From: Cyanobacteria bacterium UBA791
GTDB taxonomy: Bacteria; Cyanobacteriota; Vampirovibrionia; Gastranaerophilales; Gastranaerophilaceae
DNA: 26,742 nt
Direction: 5' to 3'
NCBI GenBank assembly: GCA_002297005.1
Contig: DBIX01000060.1
Span: 1 to 26,742, forward strand
A model generated the notes under the pieces. That model saw only the letters and a program-made list of their open reading frames with translations, did no database searches and was not told where the DNA came from. A program made the position numbers and the translations under genes. Positions 8,139 through 15,906 of the stretch are shown here, piece by piece. Positions within the stretch are counted from its first letter, which is position 1; the number at the start of each line of letters is the position of its first letter.

Positions 8139-8193
8139 ATATTAACCTAAAGGTTTATTTTGTTTTGCAAAAAATCAACCTTTGGGTTGATGT
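8139..8193 (+). repeat. Long imperfect hairpin before the flagellar operon
   Basis: Bases 8141-8161 pair with 8171-8191 through 21 positions with one mismatch (8156/8176), two G-U pairs and a 9-base loop. Each arm is also nearly palindromic by itself: AACCTAAAGGTT (8144-8155) and ATCAACC-TTTG-GGTTGAT (8174-8191). No T-tract follows the full stem on the plus strand. The first small hairpin is followed by TTTATTTTGTTTT and could weakly terminate the 7454 gene. Read on the minus strand, the second is followed by TTTTTT. It could be a terminator pair, a regulatory structure or a REP-like repeat. Confidence 0.6.
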
Positions 8194-8220
8194 TCATGTA
8201 CATTAAATAAAGTATATTAT
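8187..8220 (+). promoter_or_regulatory. Candidate promoter region of the flagellar operon
   Basis: TTGATG (8187-8192) and TATATT/TATTAT (8213-8220) resemble -35 and -10 boxes but with 20-22 bp spacing, which is too long. I found no clear sigma-54 (TGGCAC-N5-TTGCA type) or sigma-28 promoter. The region is the only sizeable non-coding stretch before the operon, so its promoter is expected here, but the exact site is unsure. Confidence 0.2.
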
Positions 8221-8262
8221 ATGTGGTAAGTAATATAAAGAAAAAAAGACGTTGGGGCAAAA

Positions 8263-8853
8263 ATGACAGGAGCCATTTCAGGATTAGAAATAACCTTGCA
8301 TAGAATGAGCGAAATTGAACAAAGTTTTCAATCTTTGTTGGCACGCTCTCAATCATCAATGCCTACTGCACAACAAGATTTCCAAAAAATCCTTGACAAA
8401 ACTGTTCAATTAGATAAAGACAACAACAAATGTCCTACATCTACAAATGCAAATGCGTCAAGAGCAGAAATTGATGATTTGATTGAAGAATACTCAGCGA
8501 AAAACGGCTTGGATGCAGATTTTGTAAAAGCCGTAGTTCGTCAAGAGTCAGGGTTTAATCCAAAAGCCACATCAAAATGTGGTGCTATGGGCTTGATGCA
8601 ATTGATGCCTTCTACAGCTAAGGGTTTAGGCGTTACAAATGCTTACGATGCGGAACAAAATATTTATGGCGGAACTAAATATTTGAAAGGATTGTTAGAC
8701 AGATTTGATAATAACAAGGAATTAGCGCTTGCTGCATACAATGCCGGCCCTAACGCTGTAAAAAAATACAAAGGCATTCCTCCTTATGCTGAAACACAAA
8801 ACTATGTTAAAAGCATTATGAAGAGTTACGACAAATTCAAGGGAGGGGCTTAA
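8263..8853 (+). CDS. Soluble lytic transglycosylase (SLT domain), first gene of the flagellar operon
   Basis: This enzyme cleaves the MurNAc-GlcNAc bond of peptidoglycan with 1,6-anhydro ring formation. Residues 68-190 are a Slt/GEWL domain: catalytic Glu95 in VVRQESGFNP, then GAMGLMQLMPSTAKGLG (107-123), the AAYNAGPNAV motif (157-166) and PPYAETQNYVKSI. Residues 1-60 are a polar helix (MSEIEQSFQSLL) with no signal peptide, so the protein may leave by the flagellar export apparatus, as FlgJ does; that is inference. It abuts flgF (2-base gap). Together with the separate rod-domain FlgJ at 12995 it makes up the two functions fused in enteric FlgJ, so a role in opening the wall for the rod is likely. 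GGGG lies 5 bases before the ATG. Confidence 0.9.
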   Translation: MTGAISGLEITLHRMSEIEQSFQSLLARSQSSMPTAQQDFQKILDKTVQLDKDNNKCPTSTNANASRAEIDDLIEEYSAKNGLDADFVKAVVRQESGFNPKATSKCGAMGLMQLMPSTAKGLGVTNAYDAEQNIYGGTKYLKGLLDRFDNNKELALAAYNAGPNAVKKYKGIPPYAETQNYVKSIMKSYDKFKGGA

Positions 8854-8855
8854 GG

Positions 8856-9671
8856 ATGATACTTAGAGGACTTGAGTCAGCTGCAAACGGTATGCTTTCA
8901 TTAATTGAACAGCACGACAATATTGCAAATAACCTTGCAAACGTTAATACTACTGGTTATAAAAGAACAGCTTTAACTTTCAAAAACATTATGGATAGTA
9001 ATATTTATGAAAACAAAGGTACTCTTTTAGACGGTGAAACAAGAAATCTAGGTAATTTATCAGTAGGAAGTGAAGTTCAAAAACTAACTTATGATTTTTC
9101 TCAAGGTACGTTGATGAGAACAGACAATCCATTTGACTTAGCTATTGAGGGTGACGGTTTCTTCAAAGTAAGAGATAACAAGTCAGGAGAAATTTCATAC
9201 ACAAGAAATGGTTCGTTTACTTTAGATAAAAGTAAATTCATTATGACAAAAGAGGGTGAATACCTGTTAGACCAAAACAATAGACCAATAAAAATTGATA
9301 TCTCAGAATTGGATATGAACAATAACAACCAATTCACAGTAAATGAAAAGGGTCAAATTGAAATTAACGGTAGATACGGTAAAACACCAATTGAGCAAAG
9401 AGTTGCAATTTATGACTTTGAAGACAAAGAAAAATTATTTAATGTAGGTGGTTCAAAATTTGTATCAAAAGATATGGAGAATAATCCACCAGTACCGGCA
9501 GAAAAGTTCACAATTGTTCAAGGTCACTTAGAAGCATCAAATGCAAACGTAATTCGAGAAATGCTGAACACAATAAACACATCAAGAAATTACGAATCTT
9601 TATCAAAGATAGTTAAAACAAACAATCAGTTATTATCAGCAGCATTATCGGTAGGTAGAATTAAAGTTTAG
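8856..9671 (+). CDS. flgF: Flagellar rod/hook protein of the FlgF-FlgG family, likely FlgF
   Basis: An axial rod subunit of 271 residues. The N-terminal D0 helix carries the family signature NIANNLANVNTTGYKR (residues about 21-36), then PFDLAIEGDGFFKV and ISYTRNGSFTLD. The C-terminal helix includes QGHLEASNANVIREM and ends LLSAALSVGRIKV. Position before flgG and a longer, more divergent middle favour FlgF over a second FlgG; some bacteria call the pair FlhO/FlhP or FlgG1/FlgG2. There is no signal peptide, as expected for type III export. GGAGGGG at 8843-8849 provides the ribosome site, overlapping the end of the transglycosylase gene. Confidence 0.87.
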   Translation: MILRGLESAANGMLSLIEQHDNIANNLANVNTTGYKRTALTFKNIMDSNIYENKGTLLDGETRNLGNLSVGSEVQKLTYDFSQGTLMRTDNPFDLAIEGDGFFKVRDNKSGEISYTRNGSFTLDKSKFIMTKEGEYLLDQNNRPIKIDISELDMNNNNQFTVNEKGQIEINGRYGKTPIEQRVAIYDFEDKEKLFNVGGSKFVSKDMENNPPVPAEKFTIVQGHLEASNANVIREMLNTINTSRNYESLSKIVKTNNQLLSAALSVGRIKV

Positions 9672-9691
9672 AAGGTAAGGAAAAGAAATAA

Positions 9692-10477
9692 ATGTTAAGA
9701 TCATTAACAACAGCAGCAACAGGTATGATAGCACAACAAAATTACTTAGATGTAATTTCAAACAATGTTGCTAACGTAAACACAACAGGCTTCAAAAAAG
9801 TTCGTATTGAATTTCAAGATTTGTTGTCACAAGCTGCAAGAACACCAGGGGCGTTGATGAACCAAGGTACTTATCAACCAGTTGGTATTGAGATTGGTTT
9901 AGGGGTTAAAACAGCCGCTACAACTCGTATCTTTACTCAAGGTATTGCAATTTCTACTGGTAGAAATCTTGATATTGAAATTGAGGGTGAAGGTTTCTTA
10001 CAAGTAATGAAAGAAGACGGTACTCTAGCATATACAAGAGATGGTTGTTTACAAGTCGATGCAATGGGTCAGTTATGTACAAATGATGGTTTGCTAATCC
10101 AACCAGCAATGACAATTCCAAGAGATTGTTCAGAAATTACAATTACTCAAGACGGAAACGTATCAGTAAAATTGGGTGGTGAAACAACACAAACAATCGT
10201 AGGTCAGTTGCAATTAGTAAAATTCCAAAACCCATCAGGTTTACTATCAATTGGTCACAACTTGTATGTAGAAACTCAAGCATCAGGTAACCCAATTCAA
10301 GATACTCCAGGACAAAACGGTATGGGACAAATTGTTCAAGGTTTCTTAGAAGGGTCAAACGTTCAAATCGTAGATGAGTTGATTGGTTTGATTAAAGCAG
10401 AAAGAGCATTTGAATCTAACTCAAAGATAATTAACTCTTCAAGTGAAATTTTGAAATTAACAAATAATTTATCATAG
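9692..10477 (+). CDS. flgG: Distal rod protein FlgG
   Basis: FlgG builds the distal rod that crosses peptidoglycan and the P/L rings. Its 261 residues equal the usual length. Hallmarks are MLRSLTTAATGMIAQQ, the D0 signature VISNNVANVNTTGFKK (21-36), GIEIGLGVKT, LDIEIEGEGFLQV and the C-terminal QGFLEGSNVQIVDELIGLIKAERAFESNSKII. It is unusual in carrying three cysteines in the middle domain (Cys119, Cys129, Cys146), because exported axial proteins are normally almost free of Cys. The leader contains AGAAGGTAAGGAAAAG, one of several similar GGTAAG leaders in this operon. Confidence 0.95.
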   Translation: MLRSLTTAATGMIAQQNYLDVISNNVANVNTTGFKKVRIEFQDLLSQAARTPGALMNQGTYQPVGIEIGLGVKTAATTRIFTQGIAISTGRNLDIEIEGEGFLQVMKEDGTLAYTRDGCLQVDAMGQLCTNDGLLIQPAMTIPRDCSEITITQDGNVSVKLGGETTQTIVGQLQLVKFQNPSGLLSIGHNLYVETQASGNPIQDTPGQNGMGQIVQGFLEGSNVQIVDELIGLIKAERAFESNSKIINSSSEILKLTNNLS

Positions 10478-10499
10478 GTAATTTAAGTAGGTAAGGTAA

Positions 10500-11207
10500 G
10501 TGAAAAAAGTTTTAAGTTTAATAGCAGTAATAATGGTTATGATGACTTCTGTAAAAGCAGAAGCTCAAACTTTGTCTGCAAAACAACTTGAAAACGAAGT
10601 TTCAAAACAAGTTATCAAAACTTACAAGAATTATACAGATGCTGATTTATCAGTAAAAATATTACAAATTCCTTTTTCAACAATCAATGTAAAGGACGGC
10701 ACAGTTTCTTATAGAGTTTCTTCAAACAATAACAAATTTATGCCAAGAGATGTTAAAAAGGTTGAAATTTTTGTAAACGGCAAATACGAAAGATTTGTAA
10801 TGCTTCCTGTTGAAGTTAAAGCATACAAAAATGTTTTGGTAGCAAGTACAGATATTAATAGAGATTCTGCAATTACAGCTTGCAATACAGTTGTTCAAAG
10901 AAGAGAAGTTTCTAATATGTTATCAAATGTAATTACAAATAGCTACCTTAAAAGAGATGTTGTTTCAAAAAAAATGTACAAAGAGGGCGAAATAATTGAT
11001 AAAAGATTTTTAGCAGCAAGACCAGACGTTGCAAGAAATCAAGAAATCGTAGCATTATTTCAATCAAGCGGAGTTACAATTTCAATAACAGCAATAGCTC
11101 AAGGTGAGGGTAATGTTGGTGATTATGTAATGCTAAAAAGTCCAAAATATCAAAGAGTTTATAGAGGCAAAGTAATTGCACCAAACAGAGTTTTGGTAAC
11201 AATATAA
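10500..11207 (+). CDS. flgA: Flagellar P-ring assembly chaperone FlgA
   Basis: FlgA is a periplasmic chaperone that helps FlgI polymerise into the P ring around the rod. The 235-residue protein begins with a Sec signal peptide (MKKVLSLIAVIMVMMTSVKA, cleaved at about residue 20-22). After an N-terminal domain with YTDADLSVKI comes a C-terminal SAF-type domain: VLVASTDINRDSAIT, REVSNMLS, LKRDVVSKKMYKEGEIID and VGDYVMLKSPKYQRVYRGKVIAPNRVLVTI. The start is GTG, fixed by AGGTAAGG just upstream and by the signal peptide. It precedes flgH and flgI, the ring genes it serves. Confidence 0.93.
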   Translation: MKKVLSLIAVIMVMMTSVKAEAQTLSAKQLENEVSKQVIKTYKNYTDADLSVKILQIPFSTINVKDGTVSYRVSSNNNKFMPRDVKKVEIFVNGKYERFVMLPVEVKAYKNVLVASTDINRDSAITACNTVVQRREVSNMLSNVITNSYLKRDVVSKKMYKEGEIIDKRFLAARPDVARNQEIVALFQSSGVTISITAIAQGEGNVGDYVMLKSPKYQRVYRGKVIAPNRVLVTI

Positions 11208-11226
11208 AAATTATAAGTAGGTAGGA

Positions 11227-11841
11227 ATGGTAAGAAAAGTAATTTTAAGTTTATTAATATTAACAATGACAGCAATGACTGTTAACGCTGAAAGTTTATT
11301 CAGATTAACAGCTCAACAAGGTTATACTGCTTCTCCAAAATCATTATATGCTGGCGTTAGAGCTACATCAATTGGAGATACTATTTCTATCGTGATTAGT
11401 GAAACAATTTCAAGTTCAGATAATTTATCTTTCGCAACAGATAAATCTTCTGAAACAATTGATAATTTTACAACTTTCTTGAAAGATGCATTCCATCTTA
11501 ACTTCTTAAAAGATGCTGGAAGTTATGGTGGTTCAAACACAGTTGAAAGTTCAGCAAATCAATCAAGAAACATGACTTATTCAAACACAATTACAGCTCA
11601 AGTTGTACAAGTACAAGCAAATGGTAACTTAGTTGTACAAGGTAAAAAATCAATCGTTAGTGGAAACGAAAGAGTTGATTTAATTGTATCAGGTGTTGTT
11701 GATCCTAGATGGATTAATGATTCTGGTCAAATAGATTCAGATAAAGTTGCTAACTTACAATTCGGATTGTCAGGTAGAGGTGCAATCTCAAGAGGTCAAA
11801 ACGAGGGTATTGTTAACAGATTTATTAGATACTTGTTCTAA
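11227..11841 (+). CDS. flgH: L-ring protein FlgH without a lipobox
   Basis: FlgH forms the outer-membrane L ring, the bushing through which the rod passes, and so implies a true outer membrane. The 204-residue protein has a signal peptide (residues 1-21, ending VNA-ES) and family motifs: SLYAGVRATSIGDTISIVISE, NLVVQGKKSIVSGNERVDLIVSGVVDPRWI and the C-terminal LSGRGAISRGQNEG...FIRYLF. Classical FlgH is a lipoprotein with an LxxC lipobox; here there is no cysteine anywhere, so the protein cannot be lipidated and should be processed by signal peptidase I. The ATG overlaps GTAGGAATGGTAAG, and bases 11225-11234 are exactly complementary to part of the flgL 3' UTR. Confidence 0.94.
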   Translation: MVRKVILSLLILTMTAMTVNAESLFRLTAQQGYTASPKSLYAGVRATSIGDTISIVISETISSSDNLSFATDKSSETIDNFTTFLKDAFHLNFLKDAGSYGGSNTVESSANQSRNMTYSNTITAQVVQVQANGNLVVQGKKSIVSGNERVDLIVSGVVDPRWINDSGQIDSDKVANLQFGLSGRGAISRGQNEGIVNRFIRYLF

Positions 11842-11879
11842 TAAAAAGAAATTAATTTAGGGAAAAGGTAAGTAAAAGA

Positions 11880-12983
11880 ATGAAAAAGTTAATAGGTTTA
11901 ATTTTAGCAATAATAATGACTGCATTTATGCCAGTAAGTGCTTATGCAGCAACAGTAAGAATAGTCGACATCACTCACGTTAAAGGTGTTCGTGAAAACC
12001 AATTAGTAGGTTATGGTGTTGTAGTTGGTCTACCAGGGACTGGTGACAATTCTCGTTCTACTCAAATTACAAACAAAATGTTGTTAATGAACTTAGGAAC
12101 AGTAATTGAACAAGAAAACTATATCCAAAAAGGTGCAACAGCAGCCGTAATCGTAACAGCAACAGTTCCTCCATTTGCAAAAAATGGTGACAAAATTGAT
12201 GTTACAGTATCAACAATGGCTGATGCTAAGAGCTTAGAGGGTGGTGTTTTGGTTCAAACAATTTTGAAAGCTCCAAACGGTGAAGCAGTTGCAGTAGCAC
12301 AAGGTCCAGTTTCAGTTGGTGGTGTAAATGCTTCAACACAAGGTGGTGCTCAAAGAAGAACTTCAATCACAAGTACAGGTAGAATTCCAGATGGTGCTAT
12401 TATGGAACGTGATATTGATACAACAATTGGTGATGAAAATTCAATTATTTTATCAATTGATAAAGCAGATTACACAATGGTAGCAAGAATTGCTCAAACA
12501 ATTAGTAATTTAGTTGCTCCAGCAAAAGCTATTGATGGTAGCTCAGTAGAAGTTACTATTCCAGCTAATTTTAGAAATAATAGAGTTGGTTTCTTATCAA
12601 TTATTGAAAACTTGGAAGTTAAACCAACAATGGAAAAAGCCAGAGTGGTTGTAAATGAAAGAACAGGAACTGTAGTAATCGGTGCAGATGTAAAATTACT
12701 TCCAGCAGCTGTTGCTCACGGAAACATTACAGTAACTGTTTCAACAGAAACTTCAGTATCTCAACCAAATCCATTTAGTAATGGTGAAACAGTTGGGTTT
12801 ACAAATGAGGGTGTAAATGTTGAAAAAATGATGGGTAGAGTTGTAGAAATGCCTGCAAATAGCAACTTGAATGATTTAGTTAAAGCTTTAAACTCAATCG
12901 GTGTTGCTCCAATAGATTTGATTTCAATTTTACAAGCGTTGAAAAAATCAGGCAGTTTGCAAGCAGATTTAGTGGTTATCTAA
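11880..12983 (+). CDS. flgI: P-ring protein FlgI
   Basis: FlgI polymerises into the periplasmic P ring at the peptidoglycan layer with help from FlgA. The 367 residues match the family length. A signal peptide (1-24, ending SAYA) is followed by RIVDITHVKGVRENQLVGYGVVVGLPGTGD, the strongest FlgI signature, then VTATVPPFAKNGDKIDVTVS, SLEGGVLVQT, ARVVVNERTGTVVIGADV, HGNITVTV and a C-terminal LNDLVKALNSIGVAPIDLISILQALKKSGSLQADL. The leader holds GGGAAAAGGTAAGTAAAAGA. flgJ begins 11 bases after its stop. Confidence 0.97.
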   Translation: MKKLIGLILAIIMTAFMPVSAYAATVRIVDITHVKGVRENQLVGYGVVVGLPGTGDNSRSTQITNKMLLMNLGTVIEQENYIQKGATAAVIVTATVPPFAKNGDKIDVTVSTMADAKSLEGGVLVQTILKAPNGEAVAVAQGPVSVGGVNASTQGGAQRRTSITSTGRIPDGAIMERDIDTTIGDENSIILSIDKADYTMVARIAQTISNLVAPAKAIDGSSVEVTIPANFRNNRVGFLSIIENLEVKPTMEKARVVVNERTGTVVIGADVKLLPAAVAHGNITVTVSTETSVSQPNPFSNGETVGFTNEGVNVEKMMGRVVEMPANSNLNDLVKALNSIGVAPIDLISILQALKKSGSLQADLVVI

Positions 12984-12994
12984 GGGAAAGTAAA

Positions 12995-13321
12995 ATGGAT
13001 TACATACAAACAAATTATGCGACAAATGTTGTAAATAATGATGCTCAAATCTTTAACGGAATTAAAGGTTCTGGAGATAAGAAAGCTCAGTTAAAGAAGG
13101 TAGCAAACGAATTTGAATCAATGTTTATAACAAAAATGATAAGCTTAATGGATAAAACAGTTGACAAAGAGGGCGGTATCTTTGGGGCAGATTCAAAATA
13201 CGAAAACACTTTCAAAAGTTTTGTTTTTCAAGAGGTCGGTAGAAATTTAGCAAGTAATGAACATACATCTTTCGGATTTGCAAAACAAATTTATCAACAA
13301 ATGGAAAGATACGTAAATTAA
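12995..13321 (+). CDS. flgJ: FlgJ rod-binding domain protein (no hydrolase domain)
   Basis: A 108-residue protein equal to the N-terminal rod-capping half of enteric FlgJ. The core is LKKVANEFESMFITKMISLMDKT, with GIFGADSKYENTFKSFVFQEVGRNLA and FGFAKQIYQQM after it. It helps rod subunits assemble in the periplasm and is exported without a signal peptide. The peptidoglycan-cleaving half is missing; the SLT transglycosylase at 8263 is the likely separate partner. The ATG follows GGGAAAGTAAA directly after flgI. Confidence 0.92.
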   Translation: MDYIQTNYATNVVNNDAQIFNGIKGSGDKKAQLKKVANEFESMFITKMISLMDKTVDKEGGIFGADSKYENTFKSFVFQEVGRNLASNEHTSFGFAKQIYQQMERYVN

Positions 13322-13393
13322 AAAAATAATCTAAGTGAGTAAGTAATTAATTAAAATTTAAAAATGAATTGGTAAGGTAAGGAAAATATAAAA

Positions 13394-13675
13394 ATGGTAT
13401 TAGGAATAAATTCAGGAGTAACAAATCCAATAAGCATGCTAAACGCAACAAAAGCTTTTAGCGTAGCTCAAAAACCATTAAGAGAAACAATGCAAATTGA
13501 AGATAGAACTTCAAACGGTATTGATTTAAAAGATACACAAGACTTATTGGTAAACAAAAATATTTCTGAAATTAAAGAATTTGCAAAATGCGTAGGCACA
13601 AACGACTTAACTGTAGACGATATTAAATACGGTTTAAAATACGGCAGAAGCGTAATTGCAGATTACACATTATAA
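13394..13675 (+). CDS. Small protein in the flgM position, function unsure
   Basis: A 93-residue protein with no signal peptide. The N-terminal third (MVLGINSGVTNPISMLNATKAF) looks disordered. The C-terminal half (ISEIKEFAKCVGTNDLTVDDIKYGLKYGRSVIADYTL) is predicted helical. It lies exactly where many flagellar operons carry flgM, the anti-sigma-28 factor, between flgJ and flgN. FlgM proteins are about this size, with a disordered start and helical end, but the characteristic C-terminal pattern (NG-x-Y-x-VDxxxIAxxL) is at best faint. I therefore leave it unnamed. GGTAAGGTAAGGAAAAT precedes the ATG. The 72-base gap before it, one of the longest in the operon, shows no other feature. Confidence 0.75.
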   Translation: MVLGINSGVTNPISMLNATKAFSVAQKPLRETMQIEDRTSNGIDLKDTQDLLVNKNISEIKEFAKCVGTNDLTVDDIKYGLKYGRSVIADYTL

Positions 13676-13693
13676 TAAGAGGAAAAGTTTAAA

Positions 13694-14194
13694 ATGAATG
13701 AACAAATTTTAGGACAAATAGAAATTGTTTTTAATGAAATATTAACAGCATATACAAGAATGGCTGATTTATATGAAGAAAAAAAACAAAACCTTATAAA
13801 ATTAAATCCAGAGGCACTAAAATTAACAGATAATATGATTTTAGAAACAAATGATTTGTTGGTGGATTTAAATAATGAAAGATTAAGAATTTTACAACAA
13901 TTAGGCGTTGAAGAAATGAATATTTCTCAAATTATTGAGGAAGCAGAAAAAATTGGAAGTTCAAAAGTTGATTTCTTTAAAGATTTTAAAGTTAAGATTA
14001 ATGAAGTTTCAAAAAAAATTACGTTATTAGAACAAACAAATGTGGAACTAATAGAACATGGACTAACAATGTCAAATAAGGTGCTTGATATTATTATTCA
14101 AGCATGCACACCACAATCGACAGGATATGATTGTCACGGAAAGAACAGTCAAAGTACGAGCTTGGGAATTAGTTCAGTTTGTGAAGACGCTTAA
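13694..14194 (+). CDS. FlgN-like export chaperone
   Basis: A 166-residue, mostly helical cytoplasmic protein. Residues 1-135 form long amphipathic helices (MNEQILGQIEIVFNEILTAYTRMADLYEEKKQNLI; KVKINEVSKKITLLEQTNVELIEHGLTMSNKVLDIII). The last 30 residues (CTPQSTGYDCHGKNSQ) resemble the Tyr-Asp/Gly tail of FlgN. FlgN binds the C-termini of FlgK and FlgL and brings them to the export gate. Placement just before flgK and flgL supports the call more than the sequence does, since FlgN diverges fast. AAGAGGAAAAG is the ribosome site. Confidence 0.75.
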   Translation: MNEQILGQIEIVFNEILTAYTRMADLYEEKKQNLIKLNPEALKLTDNMILETNDLLVDLNNERLRILQQLGVEEMNISQIIEEAEKIGSSKVDFFKDFKVKINEVSKKITLLEQTNVELIEHGLTMSNKVLDIIIQACTPQSTGYDCHGKNSQSTSLGISSVCEDA

Positions 14195-14206
14195 AAAGGA
14201 GTTTAA

Positions 14207-15850
14207 ATGTCAATCAATTCAGCATTAACAATGGCAGTAAATGCACTGCAAGTAAATCAATTAGCATTGAATGTGGTACAAAATAACGTAGCTAACATGA
14301 ATACCGAAGGGTATACAAAGCAACGTGTTAATTTGGGTACAAGAGTATTAGGTGGTTCAAACGCTACTAATGTTCAAACTCAAGCATACCGTAATGCTGG
14401 TGTTCAAATTGGTTCTATTTCAAGATATGCCAATGAATATTTAACTGAATACTTAAGAAATAACAATTCAAACTTATCATATTTTTCAACATCAGCAGAC
14501 ATTTCAACTCACATTACAACTTTAGTTGAAGAATTATCTGATGGCGGTTTGTCAAAAGCTTTTGACGACTTCTATACTGCTGTTCAAAACTTGCAACAAA
14601 AACCAACTGATACTACATCAAGAATGGATTACATTGAAAAAGCAAACAATGTTGCAATCTTATTGAACTCAAAATATAAAGATTTAACAGACTATAGAAC
14701 AACTTTAGTAGGTGACGGTACTGGTGCATCTATGGAAGCTTCTCAATTAGCTGATAACGTTAATAAAGCTAACGGACTTTTAGAAGACTTAGTTACAATT
14801 AACAAAAGAATTATTAGTTCAGGTACTGTAAACTCTGCTGCAAACAACTTGTATGACCAAAGAGATGCTATTTTATCAGAATTAGCAAACTATATGGACA
14901 TTCAAACATCAATTGACAATAATGGTGTTGCGACTGTTACTTTGGATGGTCATGAATTAGTTAGACATACAAAATTATCTTCTAAATTGTCAATGACAGC
15001 AGTAAACAATGTTGAAGATACAGACAGAATTGTAATCGGCTTGGTTGATGAAGATGGCAACAAGGTAAGAGATAATATCAATGACAGTTTCAATGGCGGA
15101 AGTATCGGTGCTATTCTTGATATGGGTGGCAGAAGCGATACTGAATTAACTGTTCAAACAGCTATTGATTTATTGGATGATTTAGCTCAAGGCTTTGCCG
15201 AAACTCTTAATAATATCCAAATGCAAGGTTGGAATAAAGACGGCACTCCAGATGCTAATGCAACTTCTTATGCAATGGCAATCTCAACTGACGCTGATGG
15301 AAATATGATTTTATCATCACCAACAGAACCGTTCTTTGTAACTTCAGATGGTTCAAGAAAAATTTCTGCTGGTAATATTATGGTTAATACTGCAATCAGA
15401 ACTGATTCATCAAAATTAGCCGTAGCAAAAGTTACAAGAGAAGATGGCACAACAGCAGCTAACTATTTTGAAGAAATTGGAACATCAGGTGTTTATACTT
15501 TAGCTGATGAAACTGCACGTAAAGGTGTTGGTAACGGCAAAAACATGATTGACGTTTTAAACACAAGAAACTCAACAACAAATGACAAGTTAGGTAACTT
15601 AGCACCAGAAGAATTTTTAATGAAAGGTGTTTCAAAAATTGGTATTCAAGCTGATAGTATTGAAAACCAAGGAACATCTCAAGAATCTATTTCAAAATCA
15701 ATTGAAGATAGATTAATGAGTGAAACAAGCGTTGACTTAAACGAAGAATTAACAGATATGATTAAGTATCAGCGTTCTTATCAAGCATCGGCAAGGGTAT
15801 TTAACACTTGTTGCGATATTCTGAACACACTTGTTCAACTTGGAGCTTAA
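14207..15850 (+). CDS. flgK: Hook-filament junction protein FlgK (HAP1)
   Basis: FlgK is the first of the two junction layers between hook and filament. The 547-residue length is normal. The N-terminal D0/D1 helices carry NVVQNNVANMNTEGYTKQRVN (the NNVANxNTxGY rod/hook signature). The middle includes LSDGGLSKAFDDFYTAVQNLQQKPTDTTSR, typical of FlgK, and NNLYDQRDAILSELANYMDI. The C-terminal helix is SVDLNEELTDMIKYQRSYQASARVFNTCCDILNTLVQLGA. The adjacent Cys535-Cys536 in this otherwise standard helix is unusual for an exported axial protein. AAAGGAG lies 6 bases before the ATG. Confidence 0.96.
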   Translation: MSINSALTMAVNALQVNQLALNVVQNNVANMNTEGYTKQRVNLGTRVLGGSNATNVQTQAYRNAGVQIGSISRYANEYLTEYLRNNNSNLSYFSTSADISTHITTLVEELSDGGLSKAFDDFYTAVQNLQQKPTDTTSRMDYIEKANNVAILLNSKYKDLTDYRTTLVGDGTGASMEASQLADNVNKANGLLEDLVTINKRIISSGTVNSAANNLYDQRDAILSELANYMDIQTSIDNNGVATVTLDGHELVRHTKLSSKLSMTAVNNVEDTDRIVIGLVDEDGNKVRDNINDSFNGGSIGAILDMGGRSDTELTVQTAIDLLDDLAQGFAETLNNIQMQGWNKDGTPDANATSYAMAISTDADGNMILSSPTEPFFVTSDGSRKISAGNIMVNTAIRTDSSKLAVAKVTREDGTTAANYFEEIGTSGVYTLADETARKGVGNGKNMIDVLNTRNSTTNDKLGNLAPEEFLMKGVSKIGIQADSIENQGTSQESISKSIEDRLMSETSVDLNEELTDMIKYQRSYQASARVFNTCCDILNTLVQLGA

Positions 15851-15906
15851 GGAAAAAGCCCAATTATATAAAGAGAGATAGAGAAATTTACACAAAGGAT
15901 TAAATT

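Noticed and set aside
8090..8262. Sigma-54 or sigma-28 promoter for the flagellar operon
   Set aside because: No TGGCAC-N5-TTGCA type or GCCGATAA type sequence could be found; only loose sigma-70-like boxes with bad spacing.
13694..14194. FliS or FliT chaperone instead of FlgN
   Set aside because: The protein is longer than FliS or FliT and sits directly before flgK and flgL, the FlgN clients; FliS/FliT normally sit with fliD.
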